NCBI GenBank assembly: GCA_041745535.1 | Contig: JBGTIS010000002.1 | Span: 1 to 9,796, forward strand | DNA length: 9,796 nt | Reading direction: 5' to 3' | Source: JBGTIS01 sp041745535 | GTDB taxonomy: Bacteria; Bacteroidota; Bacteroidia; Cytophagales; Cyclobacteriaceae | Part shown: piece after piece, positions 1 to 7,245 of the stretch | Position numbering within the stretch: position 1 is the stretch's first letter | Layout: every line of letters begins with the position of its first letter | Notes under the pieces: model-generated | Seen by the model: only the letters and a program-made list of their open reading frames with translations | Told to the model about the DNA's origin: nothing | The model's database searches: none | Position numbers and translations under genes: made by a program

Positions 1-734
1 AAATCTGTGTGTCATGAAAATACGAATCACATTACGATGTCCCCGCTGTCAACACGACAATATCGTCAAAAATGACCGCGAAAGCTATTCAGACAAACAA
101 AACTACCTGTCTAAACACTGTGCGCGTCCGTTCATCGGGGACCAGAATGTAGATTACCCAGGCTGTCATCGTAGTCTTGGGCAACGTGTCAAACCTATGT
201 TTGGGCGCGGGATGGGTATTGGCCACATCGCGGCGGTAGAGCGGATCAGCATCGGCCACGTGTTGAGTTCATGGAGCGAATTAAAAGTTGCCCCCCAACC
301 CAAACAGTCGCGTTATGATACATTAGAAGTTGACGAGTTTTGGGGCTATGTTGGGGAAAAAGCTAACAAAGTTTGGCTGATCTATGCTTACCACCGCGGG
401 GAAATTGTAGCCTGGGTGTTTGGCGAGCGTAATTACAAGACAGCCAGACAGTTACGCGAAAAGATCAACACACTCAAGGTGAGCTATGAAAGTATAGCCA
501 TCCACGATTGGAAGAGTCTCAAGCCGGCTTTTCAAGACCATAAGTGCCGGACAGGCAAGGAGTTTACCAAAGGCATCGAAGGCAACGATTGCCGCTTAAC
601 ACATAGCATTAGAAGGGCTTTTCGCGGATCACGCGATTTTTCAAAAAAACCGCGAAACCATATCATCGCCTTTGAATTGGCTTTCTTCTACATCAATTTT
701 GGTTTCGTCTAAAAAACATACTTTATGAATCACC
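1..734 (+). mobile_element. IS1-family insertion sequence, left end outside window
   Basis: The element is defined by its IS1-type transposase gene, which occupies most of it. Only 13 bases precede the transposase start, so the left terminal repeat lies at or beyond the window edge. The right end is uncertain. Just after the stop codon the sequence reaches AATCACC (ending at 734), whose reverse complement begins GGTGATT, resembling the GGT(A/G)AT-type tips of IS1-family ends. This is a guess from tip similarity only, because the partner repeat and target duplication cannot be seen. By eye the element has more CG-rich codons than the AT-rich genes to its right, in keeping with independent arrival. 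Confidence 0.6.
14..712 (+). CDS. IS1-family transposase, single ORF, probably impaired
   Basis: This is a DDE transposase that would cut and join IS1-type ends. Its 232 residues match the length of the InsAB' fusion of classical IS1, but here it is one uninterrupted frame with no sign of the programmed frameshift. The N-terminus has the zinc-ribbon start CPRC (C9, C12), then YLSKHC (residues 31-36), where family members usually have YxCKxC, so S33 seems to replace a metal-binding cysteine. A helix-turn-helix-like stretch follows (about 65-90). The catalytic part shows VDEFWGYVG (D107) and GIEGN (E189), followed by the usual FSKK..NH segment and a C-terminal YIN. The second catalytic Asp normally sits two residues before Trp, as in TDGW; here that place is H164 in IHDW, with D165 next to it. 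The family call is firm, activity is doubtful. The ATG at 14 is the natural family start. Confidence 0.88.
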   Translation: MKIRITLRCPRCQHDNIVKNDRESYSDKQNYLSKHCARPFIGDQNVDYPGCHRSLGQRVKPMFGRGMGIGHIAAVERISIGHVLSSWSELKVAPQPKQSRYDTLEVDEFWGYVGEKANKVWLIYAYHRGEIVAWVFGERNYKTARQLREKINTLKVSYESIAIHDWKSLKPAFQDHKCRTGKEFTKGIEGNDCRLTHSIRRAFRGSRDFSKKPRNHIIAFELAFFYINFGFV

Positions 735-991
735 ACCAACTATTCATTTTAAATAAGTGGCATATGATTTCAGGTAATATACCAAAAAAACTAATCCAGC
801 ATTTAAAAACAATCGCCTTAAAATAAAGTTACTATTACAAACGCACCTGAATTACCGGTAAAATGCCTTGCTTTTCCTACATTTTGACTTTTGAACAGGC
901 ATTTTAAAAAGATTATCCAAGAAATATAATATTAACAAATTACTATTTTACAGAAACAGCAATTTTGTAATACACCTAACCTAAAATTCAA
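713..991. other. Intergenic gap between IS1 element and HU gene pair
   Basis: This stretch is AT-rich and has no convincing ORF or RNA gene. It holds the possible IS right tip (up to about 734) and, near its right end, a weak promoter-like element for the HU pair. Otherwise I see only short imperfect palindromes without a clear role. Confidence 0.6.
932..967 (+). promoter_or_regulatory. Weak candidate Bacteroidetes-type promoter for HU pair
   Basis: CAATTTTG at 960-967 matches seven of eight positions of the Bacteroidetes -7 element TAnnTTTG and lies 24 bases before the TTG start at 992. A TTAACA at 932-937 sits in roughly the -33 area, but it does not match TTTG and the spacing is long. The call is tentative and rests mainly on the -7 match. 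Confidence 0.25.
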
Positions 992-1279
992 TTGAATACG
1001 AAAGAAGTTATCAAAAATCTGGCTGAGCGATTAGACCAAAGTCAGGTAAAAACCCGGGAAGACCTGAATGCGACCCTGGGTGTGTTCAAAAACCTTTTTG
1101 GAGACGAAGTAGGTTTTTCTTTGCAAAATTTCGGAACTTTTCATGTTCACCTGAAAGACGGTAGAAAGTTGTACGACCTGAATCTTGAAAAAAATGTAAT
1201 GACCCCGAAGAAACAACAACTGGAATTTATTCCCAGCAATGCCTTAAAAGATAGCGTTAAAGACAAAAACTTCGAATGA
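992..1279 (+). CDS. Small HU-like DNA-binding protein (diverged), TTG start
   Basis: This 95-residue protein has the HU/IHF layout: two N-terminal helices (about 3-40), the beta-sheet motif NFGTF (46-50), a beta-arm region (about 52-75) and a closing FIPSNALKDSVK helix typical of Bacteroidetes HU-like proteins. HU proteins bind and bend DNA as dimers in the nucleoid. The arm here reads KDGRKLYDLNLEKN and lacks the usual RNPxTG tip with its DNA-intercalating proline, so binding may differ from that of standard HU. TTG is the only reasonable start: an in-frame stop lies at 977-979, no in-frame ATG lies between them, and the first internal Met is residue 70. The stop overlaps the next start as ATGA (1276-1279), which implies translational coupling and possibly a heterodimer or shared role with the second HU protein. 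The family call is fairly safe, the exact role unknown. Confidence 0.8.
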   Translation: MNTKEVIKNLAERLDQSQVKTREDLNATLGVFKNLFGDEVGFSLQNFGTFHVHLKDGRKLYDLNLEKNVMTPKKQQLEFIPSNALKDSVKDKNFE

Positions 1280-1818
1280 AAAATAAAATTACCTTACAAG
1301 AACTGGTTCAGCATATTGCCGAAGATACGGGCAATACAAAAACCTATACCGAAACTTTTCTGGAAGAATTAACCAAAGTAATTGAAGAAGGATTGCTGCG
1401 CGATGGGCAGGTAGCGATAGCCGGACTGGGCACTTTCAGGTTGAAGTGGGTAAAAGAAAAAGCAGGCAGAAATGCCCAGACAGGCGAAGTGCTTACCATT
1501 CCGCCACACAGTAAGGTAGTATTTAAAGCCGAAAAACTGCTTCGGGAATCCATCAATCATAAATACGCGCATCTGGAACCCCGGGTCATTGGTGAAGTGG
1601 GAGAAGAAATGCGTGAAGAAGAAGAAAAAGCTCCCTCAACAGTGGCACCAAAAGTAAAGCAGAACCGGCATATGAATGGAACCATGGCTGAAAAAAAGGT
1701 TAAGATTTCTAATAAAACCGTTCGCTGGGTAGCCTCTATTGCTGTAGTTTCTATTTCCGCGGCAGTGGCATATTTGGTATATAGCAACAGCGATAATATT
1801 TTTTATAAGAATAAATAG
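1276..1818 (+). CDS. HU-domain protein with C-terminal transmembrane anchor
   Basis: Residues 1-93 form an HU/IHF DNA-binding domain: two helices, GLGTF (50-54), the arm segment GRNAQTGEVLTIP (64-76) and VVFKAEKLLRESIN. The arm tip has Ala67 where HU normally has the intercalating proline of RNPxTG. After the domain comes an acidic then basic low-complexity linker (about 100-148, with a run of Glu at 110-117), then one hydrophobic helix (about 149-169) and a short polar tail. Basic residues before the helix and its position suggest that the HU domain stays in the cytoplasm and the last dozen residues lie in the periplasm. HU proteins with a membrane helix followed by SPOR or LysM domains are known in Bacteroidetes; here no periplasmic domain follows. 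The gene is coupled to the upstream HU-like gene by a 4-base overlap. A plausible but unproven role is linking the nucleoid to the inner membrane. Confidence 0.82.
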   Translation: MKNKITLQELVQHIAEDTGNTKTYTETFLEELTKVIEEGLLRDGQVAIAGLGTFRLKWVKEKAGRNAQTGEVLTIPPHSKVVFKAEKLLRESINHKYAHLEPRVIGEVGEEMREEEEKAPSTVAPKVKQNRHMNGTMAEKKVKISNKTVRWVASIAVVSISAAVAYLVYSNSDNIFYKNK

Positions 1819-1830
1819 GTGTTTTTGTGA

Positions 1831-1883
1831 TTTTTTACTCGTTATTGGTTATAGATCATGATTAATAATTAACGAGTAACAAA
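1831..1883. terminator. Inverted repeat between convergent genes, possible bidirectional terminator
   Basis: TTACTCGTTA at 1835-1844 and TAACGAGTAA at 1870-1879 are perfect 10-base inverted copies, and TTT/AAA outside them extends the stem after one mismatch. The loop is 25 bases and itself contains the palindrome ATCATGAT. The repeat sits between the stop codons of the + strand HU gene (1818) and the - strand FG-GAP gene (1886), where it could end both transcripts, although the long loop is unusual for a simple terminator. It could instead be a dispersed intergenic repeat. Confidence 0.5.
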
Positions 1884-1885
1884 TT

Positions 1886-3478
1886 TTACTTTTCTTCCAA
1901 AGAACTAACGCCCTCCCGCAACCGGTTTTTCAAAATTAATACATCAGGTCCGTGCTCAGTCCAGCTTTCCTGTAGTTTTCGGGGTACGGTGGTAGACGGA
2001 TATTCAAAAGCCCCCAGCATAATATCCTGATCGCCATCCTGGTCTATATCTCCTATATCAAAAGTAAGCCATCTTCCTTTTTTAGCTTCCGGCAACGTAT
2101 AGGCTTTGAACGGATAACCGTTTTTAGTAGTATTTTCAAAGTAAATAAATCCCTTTTCCGGCGTATGATCATAATCGGCGAAATAGGCAATGGCTGCTAT
2201 ATCCAGGTCACCATCCTGGTCAAAATCTTCGGCTTTGGCCATGGTAGCGCCATACATGGGATAGAAAAAGGTTTCCTTAAACTGGTTGTTACCCTGGTTT
2301 TCATAAATGCGGATGCCGTGGTAGTTTTTTAATTCGTAGGAGAAATCGGCGTTATCGCCATTGGCATACAGAATATCCATATGCCCATCCTGATTGAAAT
2401 CGGCCATTTCAAAATAGCTGGAACCATATATGGGTGGAAAGTGAAGCACCGTTTCAGGCCTGAACCGGTTGTTACCTTCGTTGTAAAACAGGATAATTCG
2501 CTCATCGCCCTGTGTCATTAGGGCGGCAATGTCGGGCAATCCATCTTTGTTGAAATCGTAAATAATTGTGTTTCTCGCTCCCGGATTTTTACTTAACACG
2601 TGAGTTTGACCATTACCAGCCTCGTCAAATTCGTACCACGATAAATTGCCCACCCGGTACCCAAAATTAGACACCACATATTCGGGTTTACCGTCCTGGT
2701 TGAGGTCAGCTATGGAAAGATGTACCGGCCGGGGCAAATTTTTGAGCAGGCTGTACTGTTTTCCGGCACTATCGAACTCAAACAAACTACCTTTTTGCTC
2801 GTCATTCGGATTTAGAATACCAATTTCCAGCAAATAGGTTGAATTACCATTTTTCACTACCCCAACTGCCGGGCTTTCGGTAGACAGGGTTCGGGTTACC
2901 TGAAAATGCTGGTCCAGCACATTTATCTTATTTTCAGCATTGCCCACCCACAAAGTTGAACTGGCTGAATCAAAATTAAGCAGGGTGGTTTGTGGCAAAA
3001 ATCCTTTTTCCAGATCAATTTCTTCTACAGAAAAAAAAGGTAGCTCCTCTGCAATTCCTCCATGATCTGATTGCGGGGCCATGCTGTCGGGAGCGTTGGT
3101 AACATAATATTCCTCAATTTTTTGCCAGGCCTGATCCGTAATTTTTTTTTCAAAAGGAAAAACTTCTGCCTCTGTAACGATCTTTATTTCATCATAAGAA
3201 AGGCGATTGTATGGATTCATTATATCTGCTAAACCCAGCCGCTGAGCCATCATGGGTAACACTCGATTTTTCCAGAGCGTTTTGGTTAATAAACCGGGTT
3301 CAGGAAAAGTATGGCATAACTGGCAATAGGTATAGGCAAGTTGTTTGCCATCCAGACTGCTGATTTGTGCCGTATCAGGAAAACTCACCCTTATATCAGC
3401 TTCCCATTGTTGTGGATTCTGATTAGACTGGCATCCCCAAAGCACCCACCACAACCATACAATAGTCATTCTTTTCAT
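1886..3478 (-). CDS. Lipoprotein with cytochrome c-like heme domain and FG-GAP repeats
   Basis: This 530-residue exported lipoprotein has a signal peptide ending in LWGC (Cys16). Residues 42-130 look like a mono-heme cytochrome c domain: DGKQLAYTYCQLCH carries CxxCH (C52, C55, H56), Met76, Met77 or Met87 could be the sixth iron ligand, and DQAWQKIEEYYVTNAP (115-130) resembles the closing cytochrome helix. The rest is a beta-propeller of FG-GAP/VCBS type with five calcium-loop motifs of the form DxNxDGxxD at 258-266, 308-316, 360-368, 418-426 and 477-485. Residues 150-250 probably contain blades without the calcium loop. No acidic residues directly follow Cys16, unlike the surface-export signal described for Bacteroidetes lipoproteins, so a periplasm-facing location is more likely (inference). 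It lies 109 bases downstream of the 1194-residue FG-GAP lipoprotein gene, with a terminator between. Electron transfer or redox sensing is possible; the partner and substrate are unknown. Confidence 0.85.
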   Translation of the reverse strand: MKRMTIVWLWWVLWGCQSNQNPQQWEADIRVSFPDTAQISSLDGKQLAYTYCQLCHTFPEPGLLTKTLWKNRVLPMMAQRLGLADIMNPYNRLSYDEIKIVTEAEVFPFEKKITDQAWQKIEEYYVTNAPDSMAPQSDHGGIAEELPFFSVEEIDLEKGFLPQTTLLNFDSASSTLWVGNAENKINVLDQHFQVTRTLSTESPAVGVVKNGNSTYLLEIGILNPNDEQKGSLFEFDSAGKQYSLLKNLPRPVHLSIADLNQDGKPEYVVSNFGYRVGNLSWYEFDEAGNGQTHVLSKNPGARNTIIYDFNKDGLPDIAALMTQGDERIILFYNEGNNRFRPETVLHFPPIYGSSYFEMADFNQDGHMDILYANGDNADFSYELKNYHGIRIYENQGNNQFKETFFYPMYGATMAKAEDFDQDGDLDIAAIAYFADYDHTPEKGFIYFENTTKNGYPFKAYTLPEAKKGRWLTFDIGDIDQDGDQDIMLGAFEYPSTTVPRKLQESWTEHGPDVLILKNRLREGVSSLEEK

Positions 3479-3511
3479 AGTACATCAAATACTGACTTCT
3501 CTTACAACCCG

Positions 3512-3519
3512 CAAAATTA
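3512..3519 (-). promoter_or_regulatory. Candidate -7 element for heme/FG-GAP lipoprotein gene
   Basis: On the - strand this reads TAATTTTG, a full match to the Bacteroidetes -7 consensus TAnnTTTG, 33 bases before the ATG at 3478. No clear TTTG is found at the -33 position, which falls inside the terminator hairpin, so the promoter call is tentative. Confidence 0.35.
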
Positions 3520-3542
3520 AAAGGAGGCTATGAAGAGCCTCC
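3516..3542 (-). terminator. Rho-independent terminator after 1194-residue lipoprotein gene
   Basis: Read on the - strand, GGAGGCT pairs with AGCCTCC (3536-3542 with 3523-3529) around a six-base loop, and the stem is followed by a T-rich TTTTAATTTT tract. It begins 46 bases after the stop codon at 3588. It separates the two FG-GAP genes into different transcripts, or gives reduced read-through into the heme lipoprotein gene. Confidence 0.8.
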
Positions 3543-3587
3543 CTATTTCTTAAATTTCTATTAATCCAATGTGATTATATCCAGCCA

Positions 3588-6500
3588 TCAGGCCGGATTA
3601 GGTAGTACATTGCGTTTGTTTCCTTTAAAATCATAAATAACTACAGAAACTACTTCAGGGCCAAATTTAACCTGTCGGGTAGATTGCGACAAATAGGTAG
3701 CCCCATAATAAAATTCCGTTTTTCGGGTAGTACCATCTGCCATTTTTATTTCTGCCCAGGCATCCAGGGGTGCCAGTTGCACAATGTGCTCGTTGGCAGC
3801 AGGCTTTTCAGCAAACACTTTCAGGCTATCCTGATTTTGGGTGGCCAGATAAACACTTTCTCCCTGTTTTCCTCTTAATTCTGCCAGTCCTTTCGCATCG
3901 CCAGATACGTTCCATCCACTTTTTGTAAGATTTACAGCCGAAAACTGACCTTTGCCATCACCCTGCAGATACAAGCCATGCAAAGCATCGTACCGACCGA
4001 TAAATACTTCAGTAGCGTAGCTATTGCCTACGGCCAGTACATCCAAGTTCCCATCGCCATTCACATCCTGAGTAAGCATGCCATACACCGGCGCGAACTG
4101 CACTTCTATAGGCATGGCTTTCATAGTGAATTTTCCGTTACCATCATTTCGCAGATAGCTGGTCGCCATATGGTTGGCATGGTAAACCAATGCGTTTTCC
4201 AGTTGTTCTTTGGTAAAAAGACTATCCATGGTAGCACGCCCGTAGGATACATAATTCTGGTACTTTCTTTTCATCATTACCAATTGCGAAATCATATCGT
4301 CGCGGGAAGGCAAAGGATACGATTGGTATTCACCCTGGTCGTTTTTTATGTAACAGGACAGAATAGCATCGTAACCACCATTGGCATCAAAATCTTTGGC
4401 GTATACGGAAACCGGATATTTTTCAGAAGCCTTATATGGATTGTTTAACCCCAAATTGCCAGCGATGTAATCAAGGTCGCCATCATTATCATAATCGCCC
4501 GCGGTCAGACTATTCCACCAGCCCACTTGTTCTGCCGTACCTGTACTACTGGTAATCTCTTCAAATCCTTTTCCGGCATTTTTAAAGAACCGCAAGGGCT
4601 GCCATTCTGCCGCGATCAGCAAATCCACTTTACCATCATTATCAAAATCGGTCCACAGGGCGTCGGTAACCATACCAAAATTGATAAGGACCGGACAAAT
4701 TTCTTTAGTAACATCAGTAAAAGTGCCGCTATTATTCCGCAAAATAATGCTGGATACCGGGCGTGGATACTGGTTAGGAAATATTCTTCCTCCAACAAAC
4801 AGATCCAGGTCACCGTCCTGGTCGTAATCAGCCGCTTTTACACAAGAACCGCTGATCCTAATGGTGGGCAAAGCACTTTCCTCTTCCTGATACTTTCCTT
4901 TGTCATTGTTGATGTATAAACGATCCTGATAATTGCTGGAATCAGAAAAGTTTTCATAACTGCCACTAACTACATACAAATCCTGGTCTCCGTCCTGATC
5001 GGCATCAAAAAAGAGCATGCCCATATCCTCCTCAGTCATAGTGCTTTGTTTAATATTCACAGGTGCATTAAAGGTTCCCTGATTATTTTGTATGTAAAGG
5101 GCACCGGGTTTTCCGGCAGAGCCTCCCACATAAAAATCGTCTAAGCCATCGCCATTGGCATCGCCTACCGCGATGCCCGGGCCCATCTGTGTATATTTAT
5201 GGGGCAAGGTACGCTGCAGATTAAAATCAACTTTATCATCTTCATCGTGTTTAAAAGCTATTTGGTAGTTGCGAGCCGCTTCCGTAAATATTTCAGGAGC
5301 GGTTTCAGGAAAAAGACGGTCGCCACCATTGACTGGACTGGCATCTTTATAGTTTAGCGTAATCACCTGATTGGCTGTTACATCTGTGAGTAGCTGATAC
5401 TTACCATCGGGCCAGAATACCTGTACAGAATCCACTTTTTCATGCGCTCCTAATCCGAAATGGGCAGCACTTTCCATAGTAGACAAGTAGCCACGGTACA
5501 GGGTATTTTCAAAAATCTGTTTTTTCCCCAAATCATAATTGATAATCACCTTAGTGCCAGTACCCCTTCGGTTCAAAGGAGCGCCTTCCAGTTTCACCCG
5601 TAGAAAATTAGAAGCTTTTCTTTCCGCTTTATCTAATTCATACAACTGATTTTTGTATACAAAAGCAGAATCATTGATATTGTTTACCACAAAATCCAGA
5701 TCACCATCGTTATCCAGATCGGCATATGCAGCTCCATTGGAAAAAGAAGGCTTGTATAATCCCCAGTCTTTTGTTTTGTCGGAAAAAGTTAAATCGCCAT
5801 TGTTGTGGTAGGCATAGTTTGATATTTTCACTACCGGAATAAGTCCCTGCATTTGCATGGGGCTGGCCACATTACCTGCCGGACCACTTCGGTAAGAAGC
5901 AAAATCCCGGTCGGTAACATCTTTGGGGAAACCATTGGTAATAATCAGATCTTTGAACCCATCGTTATCAAAGTCAGCCACCAAGGGGCTCCAGCTCCAG
6001 TCAGTTTGGTATATACCTGCCAGCTGTCCTATTTCACTGAATGTTGGATGACCATCGACAGTGAAGCCATTGTTAAGCTGAAGCGTATTGCGGACATATT
6101 GAAACTGGAAATCGTATTGTTTGTTATTAATATAGGTCACATAATTATTAGGCCCTAGCATTTGCTTTTTTCTGGCATTGGTTTCAGGAAGCATGTCCAG
6201 GGCTACAATGTCTACCAAGCCGTCGTTATTAAAGTCAACCACATCGGTTCCCATGGCCGAATAGCTTTGGTGTTTCAGGTACTCACCCACTTTATTGGTA
6301 AAAGTCCCATCCTGGTTGTTAATGTATAATAGGTCATTGGTCAGGTAGTCATTGGTAATGTAAATATCGGCCCAGCCATCCAGGTTGATATCGGATACGG
6401 TAATGCCCAAACCGAAACCTTCTATGTTTATCCCGGCTTCCTGGGTAACATTGGTAAAAATCGGGTGGTCAGCAGGGCCTTTTCCATCGTTTCGGTACAA

Positions 6501-7172
6501 CCTATCATTATTCATGGCCGTACCATCGGTAATTTTTCTACGATAATTGGTAGGTACGTTGAAATTAATCACATTGGTAAGCAGGTACAAATCCAGGTCA
6601 CCGTCATTGTCATAGTCGAAGAAAGCTGCCTGGGTGGTATGGCCCGCATCGGCAATGCCATAGGCAGAGGCAGATTCGGTAAAAACGGGAATACCATTGG
6701 TGTTCAAACCTTTATTGATGTATAACAGATTTTGCCTGCTGATAGAATCTTTTTTTAAGGTAGCGGCTACATAAATATCCAGCCAGCCATCGTCATTAAT
6801 ATCAACTAGTGAAACACCGGAACACCATTTGCCTGTTCCAGCGACGTTGGCTTCTGAAGTAATTTCCTGAAACCGCATGGGTTTTTCCGCACTGCCCATA
6901 TTCAGATAAAGTGCATTGTTGACCAAATTTCCGGCAAAATAAATATCCTGAAAACCATCGTTATTAAAATCGCCAATGCCTACGCCACCACCATTATAGA
7001 TGTATTCTTCCTTCAGAATATTAAGCGTATCGCTTTCAGTAATTCTGTTTGAGAAATGAATTTGGGATTCGTTGGGGAGAATTAATTGAAAGAGCGTAGG
7101 TTTCTCATTTTCACAGCCTTCAAATAACAGGGTTAGTGTAACAATAATGATGAAATATTTTAACGATTTCAT
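3588..7172 (-). CDS. Large FG-GAP/VCBS lipoprotein with ASPIC/UnbV domains, internally duplicated
   Basis: This 1194-residue cell-envelope protein begins with a signal peptide ending at FEGC (Cys20), a loose but plausible lipobox; the acidic residues just after Cys (CENE) would fit surface export. Seven calcium-loop FG-GAP motifs follow (68, 124, 186, 261, 313, 400 and 485), consistent with one seven-bladed propeller. Next is an ASPIC/UnbV domain (about 521-608: RRGTGTKV, YRGYLSTMES, HFGLG, VQVFWPDG). Seven more loops come after it (671, 723, 782, 842, 893, a diverged one at 927, and 1036). The last 55 residues (ATYLSQSTRQVKFGPEVVSV, then IYDFKGNKRNVLP) look like a shortened second UnbV domain. 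Related proteins are common beside SusC/SusD genes in Bacteroidetes, where glycan or other ligand binding is suspected but mostly not shown. No catalytic motif is recognised. It has its own candidate promoter and terminator. Confidence 0.9.
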   Translation of the reverse strand: MKSLKYFIIIVTLTLLFEGCENEKPTLFQLILPNESQIHFSNRITESDTLNILKEEYIYNGGGVGIGDFNNDGFQDIYFAGNLVNNALYLNMGSAEKPMRFQEITSEANVAGTGKWCSGVSLVDINDDGWLDIYVAATLKKDSISRQNLLYINKGLNTNGIPVFTESASAYGIADAGHTTQAAFFDYDNDGDLDLYLLTNVINFNVPTNYRRKITDGTAMNNDRLYRNDGKGPADHPIFTNVTQEAGINIEGFGLGITVSDINLDGWADIYITNDYLTNDLLYINNQDGTFTNKVGEYLKHQSYSAMGTDVVDFNNDGLVDIVALDMLPETNARKKQMLGPNNYVTYINNKQYDFQFQYVRNTLQLNNGFTVDGHPTFSEIGQLAGIYQTDWSWSPLVADFDNDGFKDLIITNGFPKDVTDRDFASYRSGPAGNVASPMQMQGLIPVVKISNYAYHNNGDLTFSDKTKDWGLYKPSFSNGAAYADLDNDGDLDFVVNNINDSAFVYKNQLYELDKAERKASNFLRVKLEGAPLNRRGTGTKVIINYDLGKKQIFENTLYRGYLSTMESAAHFGLGAHEKVDSVQVFWPDGKYQLLTDVTANQVITLNYKDASPVNGGDRLFPETAPEIFTEAARNYQIAFKHDEDDKVDFNLQRTLPHKYTQMGPGIAVGDANGDGLDDFYVGGSAGKPGALYIQNNQGTFNAPVNIKQSTMTEEDMGMLFFDADQDGDQDLYVVSGSYENFSDSSNYQDRLYINNDKGKYQEEESALPTIRISGSCVKAADYDQDGDLDLFVGGRIFPNQYPRPVSSIILRNNSGTFTDVTKEICPVLINFGMVTDALWTDFDNDGKVDLLIAAEWQPLRFFKNAGKGFEEITSSTGTAEQVGWWNSLTAGDYDNDGDLDYIAGNLGLNNPYKASEKYPVSVYAKDFDANGGYDAILSCYIKNDQGEYQSYPLPSRDDMISQLVMMKRKYQNYVSYGRATMDSLFTKEQLENALVYHANHMATSYLRNDGNGKFTMKAMPIEVQFAPVYGMLTQDVNGDGNLDVLAVGNSYATEVFIGRYDALHGLYLQGDGKGQFSAVNLTKSGWNVSGDAKGLAELRGKQGESVYLATQNQDSLKVFAEKPAANEHIVQLAPLDAWAEIKMADGTTRKTEFYYGATYLSQSTRQVKFGPEVVSVVIYDFKGNKRNVLPNPA

Positions 7173-7245
7173 AGAATCATCAGAAATTTAATTATCAATA
7201 CTTTCCGCTGAATTTCCGATTGGGAAGTCAAAGCGTTACAGAGAT

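Noticed and set aside
713..991. Possible small RNA or tRNA in the gap after the IS element
   Set aside because: No cloverleaf, no long GC-rich stem and no terminator-like hairpin with a T run could be found there.
1344..1787. Several 67-76-codon frames on the - strand across the HU gene
   Set aside because: They overlap the well-supported HU-domain gene and have no independent coding signature.
3978..4448. 156-codon open frame on the + strand
   Set aside because: It lies wholly inside the strongly supported - strand FG-GAP gene and its translation shows no recognisable domain or start context; it is an antisense shadow.
4527..4919. 130-codon open frame on the + strand
   Set aside because: It is antisense to FG-GAP repeats of the 1194-residue gene and has no family features; a shadow frame.
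2020..7000. Short DNA motifs such as ccatcctggtc and ccatcgttatc recurring at spaced intervals, suggestive of a repeat array
   Set aside because: They are the reverse-complement codons of the FG-GAP calcium loops (DxDxDGD type) inside two long ORFs. Spacing is irregular and tracks protein blades, so this is not CRISPR or a mobile repeat.
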